From Nocardia gamkensis NBRC 108242 (GTDB lineage: Bacteria > Actinomycetota > Actinomycetes > Mycobacteriales > Mycobacteriaceae): DNA of 64,000 nucleotides. The translations under genes and the position numbers were made by a program. Shown here piece after piece: positions 8,670 to 17,267 of this stretch. The notes below the pieces were generated by a model. That model did no database searches. It saw nothing but the letters and a program-made list of their open reading frames with translations, and was not told the origin of the DNA. Within the stretch, counting starts at the first letter, position 1. The number at the start of each line of letters is the position of its first letter. The stretch covers positions 1 to 64,000 of the forward strand of contig NZ_BDBM01000031.1 of NCBI RefSeq assembly GCF_001612985.1. Direction: 5' to 3'.

Positions 8670-9470
8670 TCATTCCTCTGTTTCCATGTGCGAATCCATC
8701 CGCGAGAGGATCTCTTCGATGCGGTCGCGCACCCACAGGGCCAGCCGGTCGCTGCCCATGGCGGTGGCGACCGGGGCCGGGTCATCCAGGGGCATCACGT
8801 AGCGTCCGTCGTCGGGGAGGTCCCGCCACAACAGGCCCGCTTCGACACGTCCGCGGGGCCCGTACTTCGAGCGGCCCTGTAGCACTTTGACGATGCCGGT
8901 GCTGACGGCGGCGGTATCGAAGAATGTGGCGCTGCGGAACGCGTCGTCGTCCGGATCGTCGTTGTCCGAGATCGTAGCGCCGGGGCGCTCGGGCTCGGGC
9001 CCGGGTTCGGTAGCCGGGAGCGAGAGGCGGATGTCGTCGAGCCGGCCCGCGCCGGACCGGGGGAGGAGTCCGACCACGGTGTCGGCCAGCGCGTGCGGAT
9101 CGCACTCGAAGGCGTCGAAACCGCCACTGTGCGCGAGTGTTTCGCCCGGCCGCTGGGTGATCACGTAACCGCGTGCCCGGTGCCGCACCGCGTGCACCCG
9201 GGTGCGCGCTTCGGGATTGCCGAAATCCTGGTCGTTCCAGGCGTGCGCGACGAGGAAGACATCCGGTTTGGCGAGCGCGCCCGCCAGGGCGTCCAGGTCG
9301 TGGTCGAGCCGTTGGCGCAGCCGCTGCCGAACCTGTGCCTTCTCCTGCTCGTAGTCGGCTTCCAGCCGGGTGCGGCTGGTGAAGACGAACGGGGCGGGCA
9401 GTTCGCCCTGCCGGACCTCCTCGCAGAGCAGGTTGAACTCCAGATCGGTGAACTCCCATGTGCCGCTCAC
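8670..9470 (-). CDS. EspG-family ESX secretion-associated chaperone
   Basis: A 266-aa protein whose N-terminus (WEFTDLEFNLLCEEV, then LPAPFVFTSRTR) matches the EspG family. EspG proteins bind PPE-type substrates in the cytoplasm and keep them soluble for ESX/type VII export. It starts at GTG 9470, overlapping the stop of the upstream PPE-like gene by 4 bases (GTGA), so chaperone and presumed cargo are made in step. It is the last gene of the minus-strand operon that begins at 14933. The specific partner is inferred from position. Confidence 0.82.
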   Translation of the reverse strand: MSGTWEFTDLEFNLLCEEVRQGELPAPFVFTSRTRLEADYEQEKAQVRQRLRQRLDHDLDALAGALAKPDVFLVAHAWNDQDFGNPEARTRVHAVRHRARGYVITQRPGETLAHSGGFDAFECDPHALADTVVGLLPRSGAGRLDDIRLSLPATEPGPEPERPGATISDNDDPDDDAFRSATFFDTAAVSTGIVKVLQGRSKYGPRGRVEAGLLWRDLPDDGRYVMPLDDPAPVATAMGSDRLALWVRDRIEEILSRMDSHMETEE

Positions 9471-12031
9471 GACTCGATCACCGGCTTCACCCGATCGGGC
9501 GCGGCGCCGATGGCGTCATCGAGATGGACCTTCGACTGCAGGAACTTGGCGGGCTTGTGGGCCGTGTTGCCCTGCCCGGGGCCACCCGCCGCGCCGGGCG
9601 CTCCCATCATGGGCGCGCCCGCGGGCATACCGTCCTGCCGCGCACCGGCCGCCGCGGCGGGATAGAGCGGCGCTTCGGCGCCGGGCAGCGACGCGCGCGG
9701 AAACAGGTGTGCGGCACGGGATTGCTGCGTCGGGTGTTCCGACAGCTGGGGCTCCGCTCCTGCTCCCGTGCCCCCGGGGCCGGAGCCCGCGCCACTCCCG
9801 CCCGCGGGATCGACGGGAGCGTGCCCCGCCGCGGCCGCCAGCGCATCCGGATCGAACTGCCGCAACAGGTCCTGTAGTTTCTCCGCACCCGGCAGCGTGC
9901 TCCCGAATTGCGTGAGACTTTCCAGCCCCTGGGTCAGCGCCTTGCCCAGCTGTCCGAGGAACTCCCGGCCCGCCGAGGCGAGTGAACCGGCGCCTTGCCC
10001 GCCCGCGGCACCCGCCGCCGCGTCCTGTTGTGCCAGGCCTGCCCCGGTGGCCGACGGCCCGTCCGTGCGGGTCGCCGCCGCGAGCGCCTGCTCGTCCAGC
10101 GCGCGGGGGAGGTTCTCCAGGACCGAGCGCACCCCCGCCGGGTCCACACCGCTGAGTTTCGACAGCGCGTTCTCGTCGACGACGTCCGGGATGCTGTCGA
10201 GAATCGAACGCACCTGCTCCGGTGGCAGCCCGGTCAGTTGCGACAGGGTGTCCTCGTTCAGCAGGCCCGGGAGATTGTCGAGGACCGACCGCACCTGTGC
10301 GGGGTCCGCGCCCGCCGCCCGTGCCAGCGCGTCCTCCAGGGACCCCGCGTCCGCGCCGGAAGCCGTGCCGCGCGATCCCGCCGGTGCGCCGCCTGGCGAG
10401 CCGCCCGTACCGGAGGACATGCGCGGCAGCGGGACCGACCCGAGCGAGGGAACGTCGGGCAGGCCGCTGCTCGTGGCGGTTTCGGGCTGTCCGCCCGGCG
10501 ACCCGCCGCCCCGGGGTGAGGAAGAACTTCCCGACCCGCCGGACGAACGCGCGGGCGCCGCGCTGTCCTGGGATCCCGCGGCGCCGCCGAACAGGCCCGC
10601 GGGCACGGAACCGGATCCAGTGCCGGTGGGGCCGCCCGCCGCCTGCGAACCGGTTTCCGCCGCGTCATAGCCGGCGGGCAGGGAGCCGCCGCCACGGCTG
10701 CCTGGCGAGGCGCCCGCCGTCTGGGCGTCACTCCCTGGACCGGCGGCGGTGCCAGGGCCGGAGCCCGCGGTCTCGGAACCGGCCCGCCCCTGTCCGGCCT
10801 CCAGGCCTTCCCGGTAGCCCTCCTGGTAACCGGCCTGATAATCCGCGCTGGGGCTCTGATCGCCGGTGCCCTGGTCTCCATAGCCGGATTGCTGACCGCT
10901 GCCACCCGGCTGCCGGCGGCCCTGCCGGTTCGGATCGCTGCCGGGGGTGTTCTGATTGCCGCCCGGCTGGTTCTGAGTGTTGCCCGGTTGATTCTGCCCC
11001 TGGCCCCCGGAGGGCTGCGGCGCGGCGATCGGCCCGTTCACCACCGGCATCACCGACACCGTGTTCTTCATGCCCTCGCCGTAGTGCTTCTGCCATTCGT
11101 CGCGGTAGCGCCGGGTCACCCGGCCAGGGCAGCAGTCACCGGGATCCGAGGTCGCGGGCATGCTGAGTTTGGTGAGATGCAGCCACTGCGCCGTGTAGTC
11201 CAGGTTCTGGCTCATCGCGATCATGGAGGTGATCAGCGGCTGCACCCCGTCGGAGTAACTGCGGACCGCTTCGGCGGCCGCGGTCGCGCCCTGTCCCTCC
11301 CACGCGTCGGTCCCCGCGGAGATCACGGTCACGAAATTGTTCAGTTTGCCGAGCAGATCGTTGGCCAGGCTGTGCCAAGTGCCCGCGGCGGCGAGCACCG
11401 GCTGCGGATCGAGATCGCGCCCCAGCTCGTACAGTTCGGTGAAACCGAGACTGTCCTTGTTCTCGATGTTCGCCGTGACACCGGGATCCTTCGCACCCTG
11501 GTAGTCCTTCAGCGACGAGGGGAAGCTCTCGGCGTTCGCCTTCTCGACGTGCAGGTGCCCGTCCTTGTCCTTCCAACTGAAACCGCCGCTGGGCTTGTCG
11601 AATTCGGCGTCGGGAGCACCGGGCGCCTTCTTGCCCGGCGTGTAGGGCGTCGCCTGGGTGGGCATCTTCAGCGCGCTGAGCGCCTTGAAGGTGTCCCCGG
11701 AATCGCCGTCGGTCTTCGTGTACGACTTTCCCGCGGCGATGTAGGTCTCGCCCATGTCGGTGACGATCTTCGCGTGATCGCCGAGGATGGTGTGCAGGCG
11801 GGAACCCTTGGTGGTGAACGCCATCGCCAGTTGCGCGCCGGAGGTCAGCGTGCCGATCGGCGCGAAATTGTTCAGGCGCAGGTCGGTCACCGCGGCCGCC
11901 ATGCCGAGCAGGTCGTCGACCAGATCGGCGCAGGCCTTGGCCGCGGCGAGGGCGTCGGCCGGGTCGAACTTCAGATACCCCGCCTTCGCCTGGTTCTCCA
12001 GTCCGGACCATGTGTTCGATTCGAGGGCCAT
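9467..12031 (-). CDS. Large PPE/EspB-like ESX substrate with low-complexity tail
   Basis: Likely type VII secretion cargo of 854 aa. Residues 1-330 are alpha-helical, with a WEG (WxG-type) turn in TDAWEGQGA, resembling PPE/EspB-like helical bundles. A long Gly/Gln/Pro/Ser-rich linker follows from about 345 to 570. Next come three 27-residue repeats with the core VRSVLDNLP (DNA 10076-10318), and a tail ending RVKPVIES. ATG 12031 was chosen over GTG 12037 because GGAGG sits 9 bases before it but only 3 before the GTG. The EspG-like gene overlaps its end. No enzymatic domain is recognisable. Confidence 0.75.
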   Translation of the reverse strand: MALESNTWSGLENQAKAGYLKFDPADALAAAKACADLVDDLLGMAAAVTDLRLNNFAPIGTLTSGAQLAMAFTTKGSRLHTILGDHAKIVTDMGETYIAAGKSYTKTDGDSGDTFKALSALKMPTQATPYTPGKKAPGAPDAEFDKPSGGFSWKDKDGHLHVEKANAESFPSSLKDYQGAKDPGVTANIENKDSLGFTELYELGRDLDPQPVLAAAGTWHSLANDLLGKLNNFVTVISAGTDAWEGQGATAAAEAVRSYSDGVQPLITSMIAMSQNLDYTAQWLHLTKLSMPATSDPGDCCPGRVTRRYRDEWQKHYGEGMKNTVSVMPVVNGPIAAPQPSGGQGQNQPGNTQNQPGGNQNTPGSDPNRQGRRQPGGSGQQSGYGDQGTGDQSPSADYQAGYQEGYREGLEAGQGRAGSETAGSGPGTAAGPGSDAQTAGASPGSRGGGSLPAGYDAAETGSQAAGGPTGTGSGSVPAGLFGGAAGSQDSAAPARSSGGSGSSSSPRGGGSPGGQPETATSSGLPDVPSLGSVPLPRMSSGTGGSPGGAPAGSRGTASGADAGSLEDALARAAGADPAQVRSVLDNLPGLLNEDTLSQLTGLPPEQVRSILDSIPDVVDENALSKLSGVDPAGVRSVLENLPRALDEQALAAATRTDGPSATGAGLAQQDAAAGAAGGQGAGSLASAGREFLGQLGKALTQGLESLTQFGSTLPGAEKLQDLLRQFDPDALAAAAGHAPVDPAGGSGAGSGPGGTGAGAEPQLSEHPTQQSRAAHLFPRASLPGAEAPLYPAAAAGARQDGMPAGAPMMGAPGAAGGPGQGNTAHKPAKFLQSKVHLDDAIGAAPDRVKPVIES
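10076..10318 (-). repeat. Three tandem 27-residue (81-bp) repeats inside the PPE-like gene
   Basis: The encoded units align without gaps. Each begins after an L/A-(S/T/A)-G-(V/L/A) element, continues P-x-(Q/G)-VRS(V/I)L(D/E)(N/S)(L/I)P and ends (D/N)E(D/Q/N)(T/A)L(S/A)-x. Units occupy about 10318-10238, 10237-10157 and 10156-10076. The pattern suggests a short helical solenoid in an otherwise disordered region. Confidence 0.8.
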
Positions 12032-12094
12032 CGTCACTTTCCTCCGCGGGGAATCGGGTCCCCGCTCCTTCGGGTGTCCACTGCCGGTGCGGCG

Positions 12095-12568
12095 TCAGTC
12101 GTCGTTGTCCGCGACCACCGACCGCGGCCCCGGGGCGCCGGAATCATCGACGGGCCAGCGCGCCGGATCGGGCGGCGTCAGCGGCGGGTCGGGCGCGGCA
12201 GGCATCAGCGAGCCGAGATCCGGTGCGCCTTCCACGATCTCGGAGAGCTTCGGCAGCGCGTTCTTTCGTTCCAGCAGCGGCGTCATCAGTTCCCTGCCGC
12301 GCGCGGCGACCTCCGCGGCCGCCGCCTGCACGGCCGCGGTGATGTTCTCGGCGATCTCGTCGAGACCCAGATCCAGGACGTCGTCGGCGAATCGGGTAGC
12401 GATCAGGACGCCGTCGGCGTTCACCGTCACCTCGATGCGTTTGTCGCACGCGGTCACCGTGGCCGTGAGCAGCGCACGCCGCTTCTGCAGTTCGGCGATC
12501 CCGCGGAACTGCTCGCCGAGACCCTCCAGCATCGTCGCCATATCCGCGCGCAGGCGTTCGTTCACCAT
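12095..12568 (-). CDS. YbaB/EbfC-family-like protein of the ESX operon
   Basis: A 157-aa protein with an N-terminal amphipathic helix (RLRADMATMLEGLGEQFRGIAELQ) followed by a strand-rich segment (ITVTVNADGVLIATRFADDV type). This is the architecture of YbaB/EbfC nucleoid-associated proteins, which are also common beside actinobacterial WXG100 genes. The C-terminal third is Pro/Asp-rich and probably disordered. ATG 12568 follows the WXG100 stop by only 7 bases; the longer upstream frame lies inside that gene. It may act as a structural partner in secretion rather than a DNA-binding protein, but this is inference. Confidence 0.75.
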   Translation of the reverse strand: MVNERLRADMATMLEGLGEQFRGIAELQKRRALLTATVTACDKRIEVTVNADGVLIATRFADDVLDLGLDEIAENITAAVQAAAAEVAARGRELMTPLLERKNALPKLSEIVEGAPDLGSLMPAAPDPPLTPPDPARWPVDDSGAPGPRSVVADNDD

Positions 12569-12575
12569 GTGCCGC

Positions 12576-12911
12576 TCACTTCCCCAACTGGCCGCCGGAG
12601 GCATGGTCGGTGCCGGTGAGCGAGTCCGCGGCCTCCCGCTGCCCCTCGGACATGTCGTGCAAGGTCTGCGCGGCACCGGTCGCGCCGTCGAGCAGGTTCT
12701 TTCGCGCCGCCTGGTAACCCTTCTCGCCCTGCGCGAACTTCTTGCCCCGTTTGTCGTTTCCCCACGGCATCGTGGTGGCGTCGGATTCGATGCCGGCCAG
12801 GGTGTTCCGGAGCTTCTCGGCGGTCGCCGCGACCTTCGCCGACAATTCCCCGGTCAGCTCCGATGCCCGGCGCAGCTTCTGCGGATCGACCTCCACTCGG
12901 TCGGCGGCCAT
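12576..12911 (-). CDS. WXG100-like small secreted protein
   Basis: A 111-aa all-helical protein with a helical hairpin whose turn is MPWGNDKRGKKFA, a W-G turn typical of WXG100-like proteins that accompany actinobacterial ESX substrates. Predicted helices are at about 10-45 and 60-95. There is no signal peptide, as expected for type VII cargo. A good ribosome-binding site (AGGGAG) lies 5 bases before ATG 12911. It sits between the CpnT-like and YbaB-like genes and probably pairs with one of the operon's larger substrates. Confidence 0.82.
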   Translation of the reverse strand: MAADRVEVDPQKLRRASELTGELSAKVAATAEKLRNTLAGIESDATTMPWGNDKRGKKFAQGEKGYQAARKNLLDGATGAAQTLHDMSEGQREAADSLTGTDHASGGQLGK

Positions 12912-12935
12912 GGCACTCCCTTCGATATCGGCGGT

Positions 12936-14933
12936 CTAGAGGGTGAAAGGAACATCGACTTGCTCCGGATCCGCGGCCGCGGCCTGCGCACCGGCTCCGG
13001 GGAAGGGGGCCCCTGGCAGCCAGTCCTTCGGCTCCGACAAACCGCCGGCAGGTGGCGTGAAGGGGCCGGGCAGTGGTTCCACGGAGGGCCACTGTTTCGG
13101 GCGTGGCTTGCCGCGCACGTCCTTGCCCTCACCCAGGAACGGTTCGTCGGCGCCGGTGGCGATCGGGTTCCCGTGCGTGCCCGAACCACCGGTCACCTGC
13201 GATCCGGCCGGGCGCGGGGCGCCACCAGGCGGGGCAGGCGGCGTGTGCCCGCTGGTGGTGGGTGTCGCGGGCGGCGTCGGACCGGGGGCGGGTGGAAGCG
13301 GCGCACCCCCGGGGAGCCCCGATCCCGTGTTTCCGGACGGCGGCCCTCCGGTCGAGCCCCAGCCGTCCACCGACGACTCCCACGAGGTGGGTGGCCGACC
13401 GGTGAAATGGCCGGACTGGCCCGATCCCGTACCGACGCTGTCGGGCGTGGCGGGCCGTGAGGACTGCCCGCTTCCGCCGTATTGGCTGGTGGCGTCGTAG
13501 TACACGCTATGGACCGAAGCGCTCGAGGACGAGACGCTATCGGGTGTGGCGGGTCGCGAGGACTGCCCGCTTCCGCTGTACTGGCTGGTGGCGTCGTGAT
13601 ACACGCTATGGCCGGAGCCGCTGGAGGACGAGGCGTCGCCGCGGCCCGAATGGGTCGACGCGCCACCGCCGATCTCGGAGGGTGGGCGCGAGCCGCCGGC
13701 CGTGGAGCCGGTGGGATGCGGTGCCGGGCCTGCTGGAGTACCGGTCGAACCGGCGACCGTGGACGGCGCGGGCGTCGGGCGCCCGGACGGCACGCTCGCC
13801 GACGCGCCGGTGGCCGTCGACCCCGGCCTGCTGCCGCTCGTGCCGGTGGACGATCCGTCCTGAACCGGTGGGCGCCCGGTGTTGCCGGTCGACGGTTTCG
13901 GCATCCACAGGTAGGAGCGGATGTCCCCGCGTCCCGGCGGAATCGGGGTGCCGAGGGCGAATCCGCCCCGCGCCCCGCCGACCATGCCACCGCGCGCGAT
14001 GCCGCCGACCCAGCCCGCACCGGACGAGAACGACGACCAGTCGCCGGTGACCGCGCCCGCCGCCACGTTCCCGAACGCGGTGCCGACGGCGCCGGAGACG
14101 CCGCCGATCACGACGCCGCGGCCCACCCGGCCGAACACGTTGTCGAGGTTCTTGCCCGCGGCCTTGTCGATGCCTTTCCCGAGATACCGGCCGACCTCGC
14201 GGCCGGGGATCATGCCCGCGACACCGGCGAGGATGGACAGCCCGAATTCCCCGCCGTTGAAGTGCCGGCGTTTGCCGTCGGCGAGCTGGCCGACCTGCAC
14301 CGCTCCGTTGATCGTTCCGGTGATGGCGGCGGCCTCGATCGCTCGCGTGCCGTACACGCCGTACCCCTTCGCCGTGGGCAGCACCGGCCGCAGTTGCACC
14401 GCGCGGGACCAGAAGTGTCGCTTGACCGTCGGGGCGCGCAGGCGTGCGGCGATGTTCATGATGATCTTCTGGACGAAGTCCTCGAACACCTTGAGGAAGG
14501 ATCGGGTGGTGGTGATCGCGGCCGCCTCCACCGCGGGCGCGGTCGGCGGGAACAGCCACGCCCAGAGGATCTCCAGCGCGAGCCAGGCCAGGGTCACGAT
14601 GACGGTGATCTTGGTCGCCTGGATCTCGGTGCCCATGTCGAACGCACTGTCGCCGACCGTGCTCATCAGCTCGGCCAGCGCCTCCAAAGACTGATCCCCG
14701 GTGCGCAGGACGTCGTAGCGCTCCCCCATCGCGGCGCCGCCTTCCCCTTGCGGGTAGGCCGACACCGTGACCCGCTTCGCTTCGTCGATGCCCGCGAGCA
14801 GCGCTTCGAGTTCCTTGCTCGCCGTCTTCCACGCCTCCGACGCCGCCCAGGCCGCGTCCTCGTCACCCTCCGGCCAGGTCGTGCCCGCCACCCAGGCCAG
14901 CCACTGCAACCCGTCCGGCATGTAGAGGGTCAC
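12936..14933 (-). CDS. CpnT-type N-terminal domain protein with Gly/Ser/Pro-rich tail
   Basis: First gene of the ESX accessory operon, 665 aa. Residues 1-110 contain the WPEGDEDAAWAASEAW signature typical of CpnT-like/polymorphic-toxin helical domains. A hydrophobic segment lies at about 128-150 (VIVTLAWLALEILWAWLF). A Gly-rich region (VIGGVSGAVGTAFGN) and a long Ser/Gly/Pro/Thr-rich stretch with two 33-residue repeats follow. The C-terminus (QVDVPFTL) shows no nuclease, ADP-ribosyltransferase or TNT motif I can recognise. GTG 14933 was preferred over ATG 15026 because GGAG precedes it and the conserved domain begins there. It is presumably exported by a type VII system encoded elsewhere. Confidence 0.78.
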   Translation of the reverse strand: MTLYMPDGLQWLAWVAGTTWPEGDEDAAWAASEAWKTASKELEALLAGIDEAKRVTVSAYPQGEGGAAMGERYDVLRTGDQSLEALAELMSTVGDSAFDMGTEIQATKITVIVTLAWLALEILWAWLFPPTAPAVEAAAITTTRSFLKVFEDFVQKIIMNIAARLRAPTVKRHFWSRAVQLRPVLPTAKGYGVYGTRAIEAAAITGTINGAVQVGQLADGKRRHFNGGEFGLSILAGVAGMIPGREVGRYLGKGIDKAAGKNLDNVFGRVGRGVVIGGVSGAVGTAFGNVAAGAVTGDWSSFSSGAGWVGGIARGGMVGGARGGFALGTPIPPGRGDIRSYLWMPKPSTGNTGRPPVQDGSSTGTSGSRPGSTATGASASVPSGRPTPAPSTVAGSTGTPAGPAPHPTGSTAGGSRPPSEIGGGASTHSGRGDASSSSGSGHSVYHDATSQYSGSGQSSRPATPDSVSSSSASVHSVYYDATSQYGGSGQSSRPATPDSVGTGSGQSGHFTGRPPTSWESSVDGWGSTGGPPSGNTGSGLPGGAPLPPAPGPTPPATPTTSGHTPPAPPGGAPRPAGSQVTGGSGTHGNPIATGADEPFLGEGKDVRGKPRPKQWPSVEPLPGPFTPPAGGLSEPKDWLPGAPFPGAGAQAAAADPEQVDVPFTL
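13438..13635 (-). repeat. Two tandem 99-bp repeats coding 33-residue units
   Basis: Units 13438-13536 and 13537-13635 are nearly identical. They encode a motif with HSVY(Y/H)DATSQY(G/S)GSGQ followed by SSRPATPDSV. The high identity indicates a recent duplication within the disordered tail of the CpnT-like protein. Confidence 0.85.
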
Positions 14934-15026
14934 CGCTGCTCCGCGGTGGCCCCGAAGCGCCCTCTCGGATTGCTCCCCACAGCTCGCCTCCTCGGCGGTC
15001 GACGTCATCGGATTACACCGCAGCAA

Positions 15027-15168
15027 GTTGAACCTTCATCGACGCGCAAGCGAATTCTCCTCCCGCGCAGCATGGATCGACCGACCGAAGGTGAAAACCT
15101 GTTGTCGGCGACACCGTTGGTTCCCCTCCCGGTGGTAGCCTGCGCCGCGATCGAGGAGGTACCACGCC
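15027..15168. promoter_or_regulatory. Divergent promoter region of ESX operon and candidate immunity gene
   Basis: A 142-base region between the minus-strand ESX operon and the plus-strand gene at 15169; with the true operon start at 14933 the gap is about 235 bases. It contains the perfect odd palindrome TGTCGGCGACA at 15103-15113 and the strong ribosome-binding site GAGGAGG at 15153-15159. The shared region implies co-regulation; the palindrome as operator is only a suggestion. Confidence 0.4.
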
Positions 15169-16263
15169 GTGACCGAGCCGTCCGCGGGCGGACCCACGCC
15201 GCCGGATGCGGCGAGCCGCCGGATCGCCGCGTTGCTGACCGCGCTCGGGCCGCAGGGCGGCCACGAGATCCACGCGGTCTTCGTACTGACGGCCGACGCC
15301 GAGCTGGCCTCGGTCGTCGCCACCGACGAGCAGGGCCGTCCGGTGCAGATCCTGCCGACGGAGGAGGTGCTGGCGCTGGTCCGCCGTCACCGGGAGGCAT
15401 CGGCCGCGCTGCCCGAAGGTCCCTGGTGGCGGTACCTGCTGCTGGTGTCGTCCTCGGGTGGAGTGCGCACCGACTACGACTTCGGCGAGGAACCGTTTCC
15501 CGACGACCACCTCTTCCCGCCCGAGGTCTATCGAGCGGACCTCGAAGCCTTCCCGCGCGACCGGCTGCCGGTGTGGCTGGCCGCCCACATCGGGCATGCC
15601 GACCGGCAGTCGCGGCCCGCCGAGACGGCGGCGCGCGCCGAGCCGGGCGCGGCGGTGGTGGACGACGGTCTGCCCGCGCTGCCGGTGCTGGTGGCGCGCT
15701 GGGCGGTGCTGTCCGCGGCATTCGTGGCGGTCGGCTCCCCGCTGGGGCCACGAGTCCTGCCCTCGCTCGGCCTGTTCGAGGGGGCCGAGCGCAGCGGCTC
15801 GTCGCTCTGGATCGTGCCCGGCGACCGGGCGGTGCTGTCCGGCGGCGTGTGGAACGATCCCGTCCTCGACGCCGTCTACAACGCCGCGGCGCCCATGCCG
15901 GACCTCTACGCGGGCGCTCCCGCTTGGGTGGCGAATCCGCTGCTGAACCCGCGAGCCGGTATCGGCCTGCTGTCCTTCTGCTACTGGTGGGATCGGGGTA
16001 GGTGGTACCGCGGGGCCGCCCCGGCCGCCGGCGACGTGGCCGCGGCCATACCCGGTGTGTGGAGCGGGGAGAGCGCCGCCGCCATCGTCGCCGCGTTGGT
16101 CGATGACGAGCCCGGTCCCCGGGTCCGCGAGGCGGCGCTCGGCCTGGTGCGCGCCGCCGAACGGGGGGCGATCGAACGCGCAGCGCTCACCGAGTTCTTC
16201 GGCGCGGGCGAGATCGACGATGCCTATCTTCAGCTGGTCATGGCGGGAGTGGCCAGTCCGTGA
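15169..16263 (+). CDS. Hypothetical protein; N-terminus resembles YezG/DUF600-type immunity proteins
   Basis: A 364-aa protein with GTG start and a strong GAGGAGG ribosome-binding site 9 bases upstream. Residues 15-140 follow a pattern I associate with YezG/DUF600-like immunity proteins: an N-terminal helix, an HEIHAVFVLTAD strand region, then a WWRYLLLVSSSGGVRTDYDF strand and a DLEAFP/LPVWLA helix. The C-terminal half (residues 165-364) has an aromatic FCYWWDRGRWYRG segment and a helical end, with no recognised domain. There is no signal peptide. It is divergent from the CpnT-like gene, the layout expected if it protects the cell from an exported effector. This assignment is inference. Confidence 0.6.
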   Translation: MTEPSAGGPTPPDAASRRIAALLTALGPQGGHEIHAVFVLTADAELASVVATDEQGRPVQILPTEEVLALVRRHREASAALPEGPWWRYLLLVSSSGGVRTDYDFGEEPFPDDHLFPPEVYRADLEAFPRDRLPVWLAAHIGHADRQSRPAETAARAEPGAAVVDDGLPALPVLVARWAVLSAAFVAVGSPLGPRVLPSLGLFEGAERSGSSLWIVPGDRAVLSGGVWNDPVLDAVYNAAAPMPDLYAGAPAWVANPLLNPRAGIGLLSFCYWWDRGRWYRGAAPAAGDVAAAIPGVWSGESAAAIVAALVDDEPGPRVREAALGLVRAAERGAIERAALTEFFGAGEIDDAYLQLVMAGVASP

Positions 16264-16346
16264 AACAGCAGTGGCGATCAACGATTCCGCAGACCGGCCG
16301 GTCACACATCATGAAACGGTGGCGGCCGGTGCACCTGGTCCTGGCC

Positions 16347-17267
16347 TCAGCGGCACAGGGCGGTTTCGCGCTGCATACGGGAAAGCTTCTCGGGATTGCG
16401 CACCGCGTAGAGCCCGGTGACGAGTCCGTCGTCGATGCGCAGCGCCAGGACGGTGTCGATCTCGCCGTCCTGCCGGATGATCAGCGCGGGATAGCCGTTG
16501 ACCTGCGCAGGCTGCCTTGACGACGTGGCGAAACCGGCCAATCCGGCAGCCAGTACACCGGCCACCCTGTCGGCTCCCATGATGGGTGACAGCGCGGCCC
16601 GCACGACGCCGCCGCCGTCTCCGAGCAGGACCACATCCGGTGCGAGGATGTCGAGCAGGTTCCGCAGATCGCCTGTTTCGATCGCTCGCTGGAACGCCTC
16701 GAGTGCGTTCCGCGTCTCGGTCGCCGACACGACTCCGCGCGGTCGGCGTGCGGCGACGTGCGCCCGCGCCCGGTACGCGAGCTGGCGGACCGCGGCCGGG
16801 CTCTTGTCCACGGCCTCGGCGATCTCGTCGTAGGCCAGATCGAACACTTCGCGCAGGACGAACACCGCCCGCTCGATCGGCGTCAAGGTCTCCAGTACCA
16901 GCAGCATCGCCATCGACACGCTGTCGGCCAGTTCGACGTCCTCGGCCACATCGGGCGCGGTGAGCAGCGGCTCGGGCAGCCACGGTCCGACGTAGGACTC
17001 CTTGCGCCTGCCGAGCGCGCGCAGCCGGTCGAGGGCCTGGCGGGTGACGATCCGGACCAGGTACGCGCGCTGATCCTGGACGATGCCGAGATCGACGCCC
17101 GCCCATCGCAGCCAGGTCTCCTGGAGGACGTCCTCGGCGTCGGCGGCGGAGCCGAGCATCTCGTAGGCGACGGTGAACAGCAGGTTCCGATGAGCGACGA
17201 ACGCCTCGGTAGCGGGGGCGGGGCGGTCGTCGGTCTCGCCGGGCGTGCGCCGCGATGTACCGGCCAT
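16347..17267 (-). CDS. sigJ: ECF RNA polymerase sigma factor, SigJ/ECF41 type
   Basis: A 306-aa extracytoplasmic-function sigma factor. Region 2 is at about 20-90 (AADAEDVLQETWLRW) and region 4 at about 125-180 (LTPIERAVFVLREVFDLAYDEIA). A C-terminal SnoaL-like extension (about 190-300) replaces an anti-sigma factor in ECF41/SigJ proteins, where it modulates activity in cis. ATG 17267 was selected because CAGGAG lies 8 bases before it. ECF41 genes are usually next to a COE-type oxidoreductase or decarboxylase; no such neighbour is seen here. Confidence 0.88.
   Translation of the reverse strand: MAGTSRRTPGETDDRPAPATEAFVAHRNLLFTVAYEMLGSAADAEDVLQETWLRWAGVDLGIVQDQRAYLVRIVTRQALDRLRALGRRKESYVGPWLPEPLLTAPDVAEDVELADSVSMAMLLVLETLTPIERAVFVLREVFDLAYDEIAEAVDKSPAAVRQLAYRARAHVAARRPRGVVSATETRNALEAFQRAIETGDLRNLLDILAPDVVLLGDGGGVVRAALSPIMGADRVAGVLAAGLAGFATSSRQPAQVNGYPALIIRQDGEIDTVLALRIDDGLVTGLYAVRNPEKLSRMQRETALCR

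Noticed and set aside
10889..13460. Long plus-strand frames across the ESX operon
   Set aside because: They mirror the minus-strand PPE-like, YbaB, WXG100 and CpnT-like genes; composition is Arg/Gly/Val-biased with no recognisable motif.
13438..13635. 99-bp repeats as a CRISPR- or VNTR-like element
   Set aside because: They are in-frame coding duplications in the CpnT-like tail, with no spacers.
13482..16001. 839-codon plus-strand frame
   Set aside because: Crosses the divergent promoter and runs in the wrong frame through the 15169 gene, which has a strong ribosome-binding site and a coherent protein.
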